Source: Hyphomicrobiales bacterium (GTDB lineage Bacteria; Pseudomonadota; Alphaproteobacteria; Rickettsiales; JACKKO01). Taken from it: a DNA stretch of 64,000 nt. Shown piece after piece: positions 38,762 to 47,779 of this stretch (its first letter is position 1; the number at the start of each line of letters is the position of its first letter). The notes under the pieces were generated by a model. That model worked only from the letters and a program-made list of their open reading frames with translations, was not told the origin of the DNA and ran no database searches. Position numbers and translations under genes: made by a program. The DNA is taken from assembly GCA_024236395.1 (NCBI GenBank), contig JACKKO010000004.1, positions 1 through 64,000 on the forward strand, given 5' to 3'.

Positions 38762-38970
38762 GCGTAAATATTCTTTATATTATGCCTACTGTTTATCTCA
38801 CTGCTGTATAATTATAGCAGGTTTATCAGGAAAAACAAAAGCTTGGTTGCTTCGGAGGCTTTTTATCTTAAGTATGCCTGGATAGAATGGGGTAAAAAGC
38901 GCTGTCACTAACTTAGTGTGGCCATCGTGGGTTTTTTTATTATACTGACTTTTCTTTTTTACCTGAAGGA

Positions 38971-39741
38971 ATGTCAACGTTAAACACTACGCGAAATACA
39001 AATAATGCTCATCACACAGGAAGAAAAATTTACGTCGGTAAGGATAAACCACCGGTCTTTTTTATGCATATCCCGAAAACGGCGGGCAGTGCGTTTCGTC
39101 ACGGCCTGTATGAAATGTGCCGCCGGGCCCGGATTCCTGTCATGGAACTGCCAGAGGATGGCAGGTACCCTTTTTATGAGGAATTTCTGCCGCTGATTGA
39201 ATCGTATGTTGCGGAATTTAAAATGATTTTCTGCCATGCACCGTTACCGTGGACGCTAGGCTATCCGGTGCGGGTGATTACCGTGATACGTGATCCATTT
39301 TACCGGATCATTTCGCATATCAACCATAGTATGCGTGCGGATGGTAAGGAAGGGAAGACAACGATTAATGCATTTGTAAAAAACAGGAGAAATGCCAGGT
39401 TTTTACGCTCGCTGGAAAACACCTATGTGAAATATTTTGCATTTGGTGGTTCGCCGGAGTCGGAACATTTTGATGCACGGACGCATCTGGCGTTTGCTAT
39501 GCAGAATTTTAAGAAAGTAGCCCTGTGTAAGGATACCGAATTTGATACGTTGCTAAAGCGTTTCTATGTGGAGGGAAGTGATACCCCGTTATTGGCAGAT
39601 ATGAACTTCCGGCAGGAAAAAATCAATACCTCCAAAGTGCGTGCGGAGGATACTGAGCTGGAGCCGGAAGTGATTGAGAAAATAAAGCACATGTCTGCGG
39701 TGGATTACGAACTGCTAGAGGCCAATGGTTTTTTCTTTTAG
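38971..39741 (+). CDS. Sulfotransferase-like protein (sulfotransferase family 2)
   Basis: 256 residues. FFMHIPKTAGSAFR (about 30-43) is the 5'-phosphosulfate-binding loop of PAPS-dependent carbohydrate sulfotransferases, and VIRDPFYRIISHINHS (about 105-120) is the 3'-phosphate-binding segment. It would transfer sulfate from PAPS to a glycan or other surface molecule in the cytoplasm. CTGAAGGA precedes the ATG. The substrate is unknown. Its downstream neighbour is a surface RTX protein, and no glycan gene cluster is in view. The 25 N-terminal residues (NTTRNTNNAHHT) look disordered. Confidence 0.8.
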   Translation: MSTLNTTRNTNNAHHTGRKIYVGKDKPPVFFMHIPKTAGSAFRHGLYEMCRRARIPVMELPEDGRYPFYEEFLPLIESYVAEFKMIFCHAPLPWTLGYPVRVITVIRDPFYRIISHINHSMRADGKEGKTTINAFVKNRRNARFLRSLENTYVKYFAFGGSPESEHFDARTHLAFAMQNFKKVALCKDTEFDTLLKRFYVEGSDTPLLADMNFRQEKINTSKVRAEDTELEPEVIEKIKHMSAVDYELLEANGFFF

Positions 39742-39885
39742 GGAAGACTCATAGCCGGGCATTGTGGTGTGTTTCCAGCGTTGCATATATTCATATTTTC
39801 TTTACTACTCGTTTTTTCCTGTTATTAATCAGGTCTGTAAGGCGTTATTGTTTGCGGGTGGTTTCTGAATAATGAAGGGGGCAGG

Positions 39886-41361
39886 ATGATGTTTGACTGG
39901 GAAGATGATGTTGCCGAGCATCATGGCGTTAAAGGTGTCAAAATACATGATGCCGAAGAGAACAACTACATGAATTTTGCCAGCGAAGGTGCCTGCAATA
40001 ATGTGCAAAGTCAGGGTGATGCTGACAGGTGGATCACTTCATATTTTCATTACGACCATGGGTATGATGACGAAGACGGTGAAGGCGTTTTTGACGACGA
40101 TGATGACAATGATAAAGACGGTCATAAACATCATAAAAATCGTAAAGGAGGTCATGATAAAGAAGATCATGATGATGTGCGGGGTGGAAGGTATGATGAT
40201 ACGCTTCAGGGTAATTACCAGGATGAGTTATATGGCAAGCGTGGGAATGACATTCTGAATACATCGGCGGGCGAAGGTGAAAACACCCTGCATGGCGGCA
40301 AAGGCGATGATACGCTGATTGGGGGGATTAATGATGAATTGCATGGTGATAAGGGTGATGATCTCCTCCTTTTCCTGCGTGGTGGAAATATCGCCGAAGG
40401 CGGTGAAGGCGAGGATATGTTCCAGGTTGCTACCTACCGCCTTCCGGATGAGGCCAATACTGTCACGGACTTTAAACCTGGCGAGGATTTAGTTGTTATC
40501 AAGGAAGTGCGGGGTATCAATAGTTTTGATGATCTGACACTGACCGAGGAAAATGGAAACCTGATTATTTCCTATGAGGATCAGACAATCGCCGTTTTGG
40601 AAAATGTGACTGCGGAAGATATCTCTGAGGATAATTTTGTCATTACCCCCGAAACAACCTATAATTTTGAGGTTGATCCAAATGATTTTCAGGATGAAGA
40701 TGGCAACGCATATGCTGTGGATAACAGCTATTTCCCACGTTTGCCCGGTAGCCATTACGTTTATGAAGGATTAAACGAAGACGATAAATTAGAGCATATC
40801 GAAATTGATATCCTGACGGATGAAGCATTTGCGGAAACGGACTTTCCACAAGGATGGAACGAAATTCTCGGCGTAAAAACAACCGTTATGCGCGATCGCG
40901 TGTATGAAGACGGTGTGCTGGTGGAGGATACGTTTGATTATTTTGCCCAGGATAAGGATGGCAATGTATGGTATTTTGGCGAGGATGTTATCAATTATAA
41001 TTATGATGAGGAAGGCAACCTGATCGATACAGACAGTGACGGCTCATGGCGAGCCGGGGAAGATGGTGCAATGCCCGGCATGTATATGTTTGCCAATCCT
41101 TCGGATCATGTTGGGGAAGCCTATTATCAGGAATTCTATGCCGGGGAAGCGGAGGATGCTGCCCAGCTTGTTGCTGCAGATCAGATGCTGGAAGTTTTGG
41201 GCATAGAATATGAGAATGTCGTGCTGACCCTGGATTATACGCCGATTGATTCTGAATCTGTGGAGTTCAAGTACTATGTGAGTGGGATTGGTCCGGTGAA
41301 AATCCAGCACCTCATTAAGGATACAGAGTTTAATCTGGTTTCCTATACTCCAGCCTCATAG
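39886..41361 (+). CDS. RTX protein with His/Asp-rich segment and a distinct extracellular C-terminal domain
   Basis: 491 residues. Residues about 55-100 are extraordinarily rich in Asp, His and Lys (DDDDDNDKDGHKHHKNRKGGHDKEDHDD), a likely metal-binding region. A short RTX beta-roll follows (about 101-200, DTLQGNYQDELYGKRGNDIL). The C-terminal half (about 225-491) has a separate domain with LPGSHYVYEG, YFAQDKDGNVWYFGEDV and EFKYYVSGIGPVKI, a pattern I associate with extracellular proteins of unknown function in soil bacteria. GGGGGCAGG precedes the ATG. Probably secreted by a type I system encoded elsewhere. A strong terminator follows. Confidence 0.85.
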   Translation: MMFDWEDDVAEHHGVKGVKIHDAEENNYMNFASEGACNNVQSQGDADRWITSYFHYDHGYDDEDGEGVFDDDDDNDKDGHKHHKNRKGGHDKEDHDDVRGGRYDDTLQGNYQDELYGKRGNDILNTSAGEGENTLHGGKGDDTLIGGINDELHGDKGDDLLLFLRGGNIAEGGEGEDMFQVATYRLPDEANTVTDFKPGEDLVVIKEVRGINSFDDLTLTEENGNLIISYEDQTIAVLENVTAEDISEDNFVITPETTYNFEVDPNDFQDEDGNAYAVDNSYFPRLPGSHYVYEGLNEDDKLEHIEIDILTDEAFAETDFPQGWNEILGVKTTVMRDRVYEDGVLVEDTFDYFAQDKDGNVWYFGEDVINYNYDEEGNLIDTDSDGSWRAGEDGAMPGMYMFANPSDHVGEAYYQEFYAGEAEDAAQLVAADQMLEVLGIEYENVVLTLDYTPIDSESVEFKYYVSGIGPVKIQHLIKDTEFNLVSYTPAS

Positions 41362-41378
41362 TTGTGCCAAGAACACTA

Positions 41379-41414
41379 AAAAAGGCGGAGATGGTTATTC
41401 CGCTCCGCCTTTTT
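41379..41414 (+). terminator. Rho-independent terminator after the third RTX gene
   Basis: AAAAAGGCGGAG and CTCCGCCTTTT form an 11-bp stem with a 12-base loop and a T-run, 18 bp after the RTX stop. It lies between that gene and the oppositely oriented tRNA-Gln, and its A/T flanks would let it act on both strands. Confidence 0.9.
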
Positions 41415-41441
41415 AATTCTATTGATATGTAGTGCAGTATA

Positions 41442-41516
41442 TGGCTGGGGCGGGAGGATTCGAACCTCCGCATGCCGATACCAAAAACCGGTGCCTTACC
41501 GCTTGGCTACGCCCCA
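41442..41516 (-). tRNA. tRNA-Gln (anticodon TTG)
   Basis: The minus strand gives a full cloverleaf. The acceptor TGGGGCG pairs with CGCCCCA, and the CCA end is encoded. The D arm is GCCAAGCGGTAAGGC. The anticodon arm is CCGGT-TTTTGGT-ATCGG with anticodon TTG. The T arm is GGAGG-TTCGAAT-CCTCC. Confidence 0.97.
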
Positions 41517-41620
41517 ACTCTGAATATTACCGATTCGGTAATGGTGGGGGATTATATCTGCAAAAATTCGTGTGGCAAGGGGCAAACACAGGAAAATCAC
41601 GAATGGATGGTTCCCGCCAT

Positions 41621-41944
41621 CTATTTGCTGCTGCTTTGCACGTTTTCTTCAATCCACTGTAGATATTCCGGATTGCCGTGGCTGATCGGCCAGCTGACAA
41701 TGCATGGGCAGTCATAAGGGTGTGCCGCTTTGACAGCGGCCATCAGGGCGGGCAGGCAGTCTTCTGTGGTTTTGGCAATCAGGGCACATTCGGTATCTTC
41801 CTGGATGGCGTTTTCCCACCAGTAAAAGGAAGTGATGCCGGGGAAAAGGTTCACGCAGGCGGCCAGCCGGGCTTCCAGCAGGATTTTTCCCAGTTTCTTG
41901 GCGGTTTCTGCGTCCGGCGCCGTGATATAAACACTATAATGCAT
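41621..41944 (-). CDS. cutA: Divalent cation tolerance protein CutA
   Basis: 107 residues, the usual CutA length. Matches include YITAPDAETAKKLGKILLEARLAACVN, then FYWWENAIQEDTECALIAKTT and AAHPYDCPCIVSWPI, which carry the trimer interface and the conserved HPYD-P motif. It forms a PII-like trimer in the cytoplasm and binds copper. Its physiological role is uncertain despite the name. It stands alone between tRNA-Gln and prs, without a strong ribosome site. Confidence 0.93.
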   Translation of the reverse strand: MHYSVYITAPDAETAKKLGKILLEARLAACVNLFPGITSFYWWENAIQEDTECALIAKTTEDCLPALMAAVKAAHPYDCPCIVSWPISHGNPEYLQWIEENVQSSSK

Positions 41945-42065
41945 GATCAGGAGGGATTATTGGCCCAAAATCATTTACATACCAGAAATTTTTTGCTAGA
42001 AGGCAGTCCCCAGCCAGAATAACCCGCCACCTGGTGGCGTAGGGTATATGGGGAGGCAGGATAAC

Positions 42066-43028
42066 ATGAAACGTAACCGCGAAACACGCATTATCGCAGG
42101 AAACAGCAATTTGCCGCTGGCAAAAAGCATTTCCAAGCACCTGAAGATTCCGCTGACAAAGGCAGAAATCAAGCGCTTTGCCGATATGGAGGTATTTGTT
42201 GAAATTCACGAGAATATCCGTGGGGAAGATGTATTCCTGATCCAATCTACCTCCTATCCTGCTAACGATAATATTATGGAGCTTCTGGTCACGCTGGATG
42301 CACTGAAACGTGCTTCTGCTAACCGTGTGACGGTAGTGATTCCGTATTTCGGCTATGCCCGTCAGGATCGTAAAGTAGGACCGCGTACCCCTATTTCGGC
42401 CAAACTGCTGGCCAATATTATCACTGCTGCGGGGGCGGATCGCGTGCTGACACTGGATTTACATGCCGGGCAGATTCAGGGCTTTTTTGATATCCCGGTG
42501 GATAATTTGTTTGCTGCACCGGTGATGGTGAATAATATTCGTAAAAATGTCAGTAGCGACAAGCTAACGGTCATTTCCCCAGACGTAGGCGGGGTGTTCC
42601 GTGCCCGCCGGATTGCCAAGGCATTGCATGCTGATCTGGCGATTGTCGATAAGCGTCGTGAAAAAGCCGGGGTTTCTGAGGTGCTTAATATTATCGGGGA
42701 CGTGGATGGCCGGGATTGCATTATCGTGGATGATATTGTGGATTCTGCCGGTACTCTGTGTAATGCCGCTGCGGCACTGCTGGAAAAAGGGGCCACTTCA
42801 GTGGCGGCTTATGTCACCCATGCGGTGCTTTCCGGGCAGGCGGTTGAGCGGGTAGAAAATTCCGAATTATCCTTCCTGGCGGTGACAGACAGTATTTGCC
42901 CGTCTGAGCAGGTGAAAAAATCCAAAAAAATCAAATTAGTCACGATTGCGCCACTCATTGCTGAAGCAATCAAGCGCATTTCAGATGAAACCTCTGTCTC
43001 AAGCCTGTTTAGTTTTGAGGCAGCGTAA
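42066..43028 (+). CDS. prs: Ribose-phosphate pyrophosphokinase
   Basis: 320 residues from ATG 42066 with GGAGG 10 bp upstream; the longer frame from 42048 is not needed. Makes PRPP from ribose-5-phosphate and [21 protein letters not shown] is the cation-binding and flexible region, and [19 protein letters not shown] is the PRPP-binding loop. First gene of prs-rplY-pth-ychF, a conserved alphaproteobacterial group. Length and motifs are normal. Confidence 0.97.
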   Translation: MKRNRETRIIAGNSNLPLAKSISKHLKIPLTKAEIKRFADMEVFVEIHENIRGEDVFLIQSTSYPANDNIMELLVTLDALKRASANRVTVVIPYFGYARQDRKVGPRTPISAKLLANIITAAGADRVLTLDLHAGQIQGFFDIPVDNLFAAPVMVNNIRKNVSSDKLTVISPDVGGVFRARRIAKALHADLAIVDKRREKAGVSEVLNIIGDVDGRDCIIVDDIVDSAGTLCNAAAALLEKGATSVAAYVTHAVLSGQAVERVENSELSFLAVTDSICPSEQVKKSKKIKLVTIAPLIAEAIKRISDETSVSSLFSFEAA

Positions 43029-43057
43029 CAAGAAAACATGGTAACAGGAGAAGTCAT

Positions 43058-43720
43058 ATGGCCACGGAAACAGCAACATTAAAGGCAGAAAAGCGCCAGG
43101 CATCCGGCAAAGGCGCTGCCCGCGCACTGCGTCGTGAAGGCAAACTGCCGGGGATTATTTATGGCGGTAGTAAGGCAGAGGAAACAATTGCTTTGCCGCA
43201 GAAAGAGTTCCAGCTTGTCTTGCAGAGAGGCCGTTTCCGCGCCCGTCTGCTGAATCTGGAAGTGGATGGTAAGACCATTGCCGTATTGCCGCGTGACGTG
43301 CAGTTTAACCCGGTCACGGATGTGCCGGAGCATGCTGATTTCCAGCGTATTGAGGCTGATACGAAGGTGAAGGTGATGGTGCCGCTGCAATTCCTGAACC
43401 GCGATAAGTCTCCGGGTTTGCGCCGTGGCGGTGTGCTGAACGTGGTGCGCCATGAGATTGAGCTTCTATGCCCGCCGAAAAATATCCCTGATTCCATTAA
43501 AGTGGATTTGGGGGGTGCAGCTATCGGTGACAGTATCCACGTTGAGAGTGTGAATCTGGGCGAAGGCGTGGAGAGCATTATCAAACGTAACTTTACGCTT
43601 GCTACTGTTGTCGGACGCGGAGCAAAAGACGATGATACAGGTACCACAGCTTCCGAGGGTGCTGCGGAAGGTGCTGCTTCCGAGGGTGCTGCCGCTGCTG
43701 CTGAACCTGCTAAGAAGTAA
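43058..43720 (+). CDS. rplY: 50S ribosomal protein L25/CTC
   Basis: 220 residues, the long CTC form. The N-terminal L25 domain (GAARALRREGKLPGIIYGG) binds 5S rRNA. The C-terminal CTC domain has RRGGVLNVVRHEIELLCP. The final 30 residues are low-complexity Ala/Glu/Gly (EGAAEGAASEGAAAAAEPAKK), as in other alphaproteobacteria. ACAGGAG precedes the ATG. Co-transcribed with prs and pth. Confidence 0.97.
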   Translation: MATETATLKAEKRQASGKGAARALRREGKLPGIIYGGSKAEETIALPQKEFQLVLQRGRFRARLLNLEVDGKTIAVLPRDVQFNPVTDVPEHADFQRIEADTKVKVMVPLQFLNRDKSPGLRRGGVLNVVRHEIELLCPPKNIPDSIKVDLGGAAIGDSIHVESVNLGEGVESIIKRNFTLATVVGRGAKDDDTGTTASEGAAEGAASEGAAAAAEPAKK

Positions 43721-43767
43721 GCAGATGTGTAACCCTGCGGCCATTACCCCATAAGATAGGGGGGCGT

Positions 43768-44340
43768 GTGCTGCTGGTAGGGCTTGGTAATCCCGGTGAG
43801 GAATATGCAAATACCCGTCATAATGCGGGATTTATGGCTGTCGATGCGATAGCCAGCGCATATGATTTTCCTGAATTCCGCGAAAAATACTCCGGGTTAC
43901 TCTCTGAAAAAGAGATAAATGGCGTTAAGGTACGCCTGTTCAAGCCACAAGCCTATATGAACCGTTCTGGCAACCCGGTACAGCGTCTGATGGCATTCTA
44001 TAAGGTGCCGCTTTCTGAGCTGGTGGTAATCCATGATGATATTGATTTGGCGCTGGGAAAGGTGCGGATCAAAACCGGCGGTGGTGCTGGCGGGCATAAT
44101 GGCCTGCGCGATCTGGACATGCAGGTGGGGAAGGAGTACCGGCGTATACGTATTGGGGTGGGACACCCTGGTGCCCGTTGGGAAGTGCGGGATTATGTGT
44201 TGCAGGCATTTGCACAGGAGGAAAGCGCTACACTGGTGGATGTGTTAAAGGCGCTGGCAGGGGGGCTTCCCATGCTGCTGGTGGGGGAAGACGAGAAGCT
44301 GATGACACGCATTGCCATGCAGCTTCACGGGCCGGAATAA
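43768..44340 (+). CDS. pth: Peptidyl-tRNA hydrolase
   Basis: 190 residues. It starts with GTG at 43768, read as MLLVGLGNPG, which fixes the start. Catalytic H18 in NTRHNAGF, and Asn and Asp in PQAYMNRSG and HDDIDL (90-91), are present, as is GGGAGGHNGLRD. It frees tRNA from peptidyl-tRNA that drops off ribosomes. Between rplY and ychF as in most proteobacteria. Confidence 0.97.
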   Translation: MLLVGLGNPGEEYANTRHNAGFMAVDAIASAYDFPEFREKYSGLLSEKEINGVKVRLFKPQAYMNRSGNPVQRLMAFYKVPLSELVVIHDDIDLALGKVRIKTGGGAGGHNGLRDLDMQVGKEYRRIRIGVGHPGARWEVRDYVLQAFAQEESATLVDVLKALAGGLPMLLVGEDEKLMTRIAMQLHGPE

Positions 44341-44359
44341 TTGAGAAAAGTGAGGCATT

Positions 44360-45460
44360 ATGGGGTTTAAATGTGGGATTGTTGGGTTGCCGAATGTTGG
44401 GAAATCCACGCTCTTTAATGCGCTGACCGGAGCGGCGCAGGCGGAAGCGGCCAACTACCCGTTCTGTACGATTGAGCCGAACGTGGCACGTGTGGGCGTT
44501 CCCGACCCACGCCTGCAGATTTTAGCCAGTATTGCCGGGTCAAAACAGATTATTCCAACGCAGATTGAGTTTGTGGATATTGCCGGGCTGGTACGGGGTG
44601 CCAGTAAGGGGGAAGGGCTGGGTAACCAGTTTCTCTCGCATATTCGCGAGGTGGATGCGATTGCGCAGGTTGTCCGCTGTTTTGAAGATGATGATATCAC
44701 CCATGTTGAGGGCGGGGTTGACCCGCTGCGGGATATCGAGATTATTGAGACGGAGTTGATTCTGGCGGATCTGGCCTCGCTGGAAAAACGCGTGCCCAAC
44801 CTGGAAAAGAAAATCCGCGGGGGGGATAAGGAATCCAAGGAGCAGCTGGCGCTGGTGCAGCAGCTTCTGCCGTTGCTGGAAGCAGGAAAGCCCGCGCGTG
44901 TGCTGGAGGTGGGAGAAAATAACCAGCGTGCATTTCAGATGCTGCAACTCATTACGGCCAAGCCGCTGATGTATGTATGCAATGTGGGTGAGGATGAAGC
45001 GGCGGACGGCAACGCGATGACACAAAACGTGCAGGCGCGGGCGCAAGCCGAAGGGGCCGAGTGTGTTGTCATCTCTGCGCGTATTGAGGAGGAAATTGCC
45101 GGGCTGGAAACCGCCGAGGAGAAGCAGGAGTTCCTGGCCACGATGGGGCTGCATGAAACCGGGCTGGCGCGCTTGATTCAGACAGGATACGGGTTGTTGG
45201 ATTTGATTACTTTTTTCACCATTGGCCCAAAGGAAGCCCATGCCTGGACAGTGCAGCGTGGCAGTAAGGCGCCTCGCGCCGCCGGGGAAATTCACACGGA
45301 TTTTGAGAAAGGCTTTATTCGTTCCGAAACCATTGCTTATGACGATTATGTGGCAGCCAAAGGGGAGCAGGGTGCGCGCGATGCCGGTAAACTGCGCCTG
45401 GAAGGGAAGGACTATACCGTGCAGGACGGCGATGTGCTCCACTTCCGATTTAATGTGTAG
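44360..45460 (+). CDS. ychF: Redox-regulated ribosome-binding ATPase YchF
   Basis: 366 residues. The Obg-like P-loop GLPNVGKST (G1), DIAGLVRGASKGEGLG (G3) and CNVGED in place of the usual NKxD mark the ATP-binding YchF subfamily. A coiled-coil region (about 125-190) and the C-terminal TGS domain (AWTVQRGSKAPRAAGEIHTD) follow. It binds ribosomes and affects translation initiation and oxidative stress. Last in the prs-rplY-pth-ychF group. Confidence 0.97.
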   Translation: MGFKCGIVGLPNVGKSTLFNALTGAAQAEAANYPFCTIEPNVARVGVPDPRLQILASIAGSKQIIPTQIEFVDIAGLVRGASKGEGLGNQFLSHIREVDAIAQVVRCFEDDDITHVEGGVDPLRDIEIIETELILADLASLEKRVPNLEKKIRGGDKESKEQLALVQQLLPLLEAGKPARVLEVGENNQRAFQMLQLITAKPLMYVCNVGEDEAADGNAMTQNVQARAQAEGAECVVISARIEEEIAGLETAEEKQEFLATMGLHETGLARLIQTGYGLLDLITFFTIGPKEAHAWTVQRGSKAPRAAGEIHTDFEKGFIRSETIAYDDYVAAKGEQGARDAGKLRLEGKDYTVQDGDVLHFRFNV

Positions 45461-45515
45461 CGTGGCGAGATTTGGGTTAAGGACTCATCGCTGCGCCATA
45501 AATAATTATGAATTA

Positions 45516-46835
45516 TCAGCGTTGTTGACTCTGTTGTACAGTGGTGAACCGATGCTGAGGGTCAGGAACACTGTATGTACGTAATAAGCATCGTTTCAAC
45601 CAGTTTGGGTCTTCTATCATCATTTGTATCGAGGGCTTCTGAATAACCCGTGTTGCCTGTTCATTCCATCTATCTACATTAGGTTCATATAGCAACTTTT
45701 TTTCCCGCATCTGCAGGATTACAAGATTCATTTCTTTGGTTGCCCTTTCGGCCCACAATCTCTCCCCGAGGTTTGATGAATTTATACGTTCATCGGGGTA
45801 GTTGTGCTGCCGAAAGCCACCTGCTGGTAGATTTATGGGTAACACTATTTTTGCAGGAGCATCAAATCCGATTGGGTTGGTCAAAGGATATCCTTCTCCA
45901 AACGGGGCCCTGGCATGCAGTGTCTTATAGTTACCAATCGCTGCAAACATTCCTGTATTTTCATTAGTTCGCAATATCGCGTAAAAGGCGTTCTCATATT
46001 CTTTTTCCATGAAGGCATAAATTGCTTCCAAAAAAGGCTGCTTGGAAGAATCAGTGATTTCCATACGCCTGTTTTCAGGCGTGTCCTTTCCAGCAAAGTT
46101 ACCCCGGATAAACCATCCTTGTTTTGGATGCCAGTTCAAAATAGGCATGGGTTCTGTCTTTATCTCACCATTTAGTGACTTCATCACGAAAAGTGGTTCC
46201 TGCATTATGGCAAAAAGCTCAGGCTGTTCTCGTTGAAGACGTGCAACAATCAAATCTACGAAAATTACAGGTGTTTTGGCAGAGCCCTGCTGCTCGGTAA
46301 GAAGTGTCAATTCTCTTGGGGGAAAAGGAATGTGGGGCATTTCCATATGTAATGGAAAAATGCCTGAACTTTGACCACTTGCTATTGTGTTTTTTCCTGG
46401 CGCGGGGGTCACACGCTCAATCATATTGTGCTGTACCTTAAGACCCATGGTAAAAAGTAGGCCTAGTGAAGCTGCTTCACTAACCCCCCCCTTCAGTGTC
46501 GGGTGAAAAGCTGATTCAGGCGTAGCAGGCCGAGCCTCATCAATAGGCACGCCACTTAGTAGAACTACGTTTGGATAGCCGGTAAGTGTGTGTGCTTCCA
46601 GATCTTGAACAACGTTCCAAGGGAGCATTTCACGTAATATACTGCCAAAATGTTGCCTGACCTGATCATTGTGCGTGTAGGGATTGATGTCAGGATGTTT
46701 TTCAAAATATTCCCGCACAATTGTGTTAAACTGTAACGATAAACCTTCTGGCAATGCATGATGTACAAATGCCTTTTTATTTCCCTGCGGTGTTTGGAAA
46801 ATAATTTCTCCAGAAGGAAGGGGAGTTTGTGTCAT
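45516..46835 (-). CDS. Clavaminate synthase-like Fe(II)/2-oxoglutarate dioxygenase
   Basis: 439 residues. The core (about 80-430) follows the TauD/clavaminate synthase plan: SGQSSGIFPLHMEMPHIPF with H163-x-E165 as metal ligands, LLTEQQGSAKTPVIFVD, then GNYKTLHARAPFGEGY with H307 as third ligand and R309, and a final WLKRCLLRTY. The HxE variant (instead of HxD) is typical of the clavaminate synthase/asparagine oxygenase group, which hydroxylates free or carrier-bound amino acids. No peptide synthetase or other biosynthetic gene is nearby, so the substrate may be a free amino acid. It is monocistronic and isolated, and its lower GC in parts hints at acquisition. Assignment to the superfamily is good; the reaction is not known. 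Confidence 0.72.
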   Translation of the reverse strand: MTQTPLPSGEIIFQTPQGNKKAFVHHALPEGLSLQFNTIVREYFEKHPDINPYTHNDQVRQHFGSILREMLPWNVVQDLEAHTLTGYPNVVLLSGVPIDEARPATPESAFHPTLKGGVSEAASLGLLFTMGLKVQHNMIERVTPAPGKNTIASGQSSGIFPLHMEMPHIPFPPRELTLLTEQQGSAKTPVIFVDLIVARLQREQPELFAIMQEPLFVMKSLNGEIKTEPMPILNWHPKQGWFIRGNFAGKDTPENRRMEITDSSKQPFLEAIYAFMEKEYENAFYAILRTNENTGMFAAIGNYKTLHARAPFGEGYPLTNPIGFDAPAKIVLPINLPAGGFRQHNYPDERINSSNLGERLWAERATKEMNLVILQMREKKLLYEPNVDRWNEQATRVIQKPSIQMMIEDPNWLKRCLLRTYSVPDPQHRFTTVQQSQQR

Positions 46836-46949
46836 ATACCTACCTTAATTTAACGCCACAAGAATGTATTATAGGGAAGATTGGTTAATAAAATCTTAAT
46901 AAGTGTGCGTCTTGATTGCGCGTATATGTAATTATTCGGTAGGGAATTT

Positions 46950-47237
46950 CTAGCTCTTATTCTCAGTGCCTATGGTAGGGGTGGGGGTAGTATCTTTTGC
47001 TGTCTCCATTATATCCTGTTCATGGGCCTGCCAGCGCAGAAATACCATCCGTGGGTTGCGCCGTTCGCGCAGGATCAGCGTGGCATAATAACGCAAGTGC
47101 TGGTAGTGGGGGTGATTCGCCTGCTCTGTTTGGGTGATATGCCTGAGAGCCGCTTCCAGTGTGGTAAAATTGGCGGTAGTGTGATAGCCGCCTGCCTGTG
47201 TATCCTCGTAAATATGTATGTATAAATTACCACGCAT
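46950..47237 (-). CDS. Small hypothetical protein under candidate XRE control
   Basis: 95 residues from ATG 47237; AGAGG lies 7 bp upstream, which favours it over the TTG at 47243. The fold looks alpha/beta with many His and Tyr (YIHIYEDTQAGGYHTTANF, then NHPHYQHLRYYATLILRERR). I do not recognise a family. Its promoter region holds a TTGACT -35 (47280-47285) and two TATAC-type dyads (47261-47275 and 47293-47307), one over the -10 region and one upstream. The same motif stands before the XRE gene at 47780-48358, so it is probably regulated by that protein. Confidence 0.6.
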   Translation of the reverse strand: MRGNLYIHIYEDTQAGGYHTTANFTTLEAALRHITQTEQANHPHYQHLRYYATLILRERRNPRMVFLRWQAHEQDIMETAKDTTPTPTIGTENKS

Positions 47238-47260
47238 GTACAACCTCTATAGAAAATAAA

Positions 47261-47307
47261 TATACATATAGTAGAACTCAGTCAAATAATATTATACCAA
47301 TAGTATA
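47261..47307. promoter_or_regulatory. Promoter with two TATAC-N5-GTATA dyads for the small minus-strand gene
   Basis: The dyad at 47293-47307 reads TATAC-CAATA-GTATA, a perfect inverted repeat. The one at 47261-47275 (TATAC-ATATA-GTAGA) differs at one base of the half-site. Between them, AGTCAA at 47280-47285 is a -35 TTGACT on the minus strand, and a -10-like TATATT lies in the first dyad. Two operators around one promoter are typical of XRE repressors. Confidence 0.6.
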
Positions 47308-47470
47308 TTATGGGTTCTGAGGTGGCTATTTTGTAATAGCTTGAATTTTAGCAAAATTCAGGATGTTGGGTGTGAGTTAGGAAAAATACTTATTTTCCAG
47401 TGCACTAAAAATTAGGAATAAATTCAATAAAAATTTACTTAAAATGCCAGCAATAAGTTATTGAAATATA

Positions 47471-47498
47471 TTGACAATTTGAATTCAAAAACTATGAT
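47471..47498 (+). promoter_or_regulatory. Sigma70-type promoter for the gene at 47532
   Basis: TTGACA at 47471-47476 and TATGAT at 47493-47498 with 16 bp between them; AGGGAGAGG and the ATG follow 34 bp downstream. This is one of the cleanest housekeeping promoters in the window. Confidence 0.75.
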
Positions 47499-47531
47499 CC
47501 TCCCACGTTCAACAGAAAGGGAGAGGAAAAT

Positions 47532-47765
47532 ATGTTGAATCCATCTGGTGTGCATATGCCACTACTAGATACGCGAACGCTGCGTTACCGTGGGGAAGGG
47601 GTGTACCTGCTTCCCGTGCAGGGAACGCTGGCGTTTTATAAGCTGGAAGAGTGCGTAATAGGGGAGCGTCGTTTTATTAAAGGAGTGAAGCATCATGCCG
47701 GGCCGGATACGGTCTTGTTCCCGGATGACTCATTCCTGGTACTGGGTAAGGTGCGGGTTTCTTAA
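47532..47765 (+). CDS. Small hypothetical protein, 77 aa
   Basis: Not recognised. A compact, probably beta-rich protein (YLLPVQGTLAFYKLEE, then DTVLFPDDSFLVLGKVRVS) without signal peptide. It has an excellent promoter (47471-47498) and ribosome site (AAGGGAGAGG), so it is expressed, probably strongly. It is convergent with the XRE regulator gene, with 14 bp between stops. A role as partner of the regulator is possible but unproved. Confidence 0.65.
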   Translation: MLNPSGVHMPLLDTRTLRYRGEGVYLLPVQGTLAFYKLEECVIGERRFIKGVKHHAGPDTVLFPDDSFLVLGKVRVS

Positions 47766-47779
47766 TGGGGCACCGCGCC

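Noticed and set aside
38762..38970. Possible small gene or RNA in the gap
   Set aside because: AT-rich, with only weak inverted repeats and no frame with a ribosome site.
44540..45442. 300-residue minus-strand frame
   Set aside because: Antisense to ychF, without ribosome site; the ychF frame has all family motifs.
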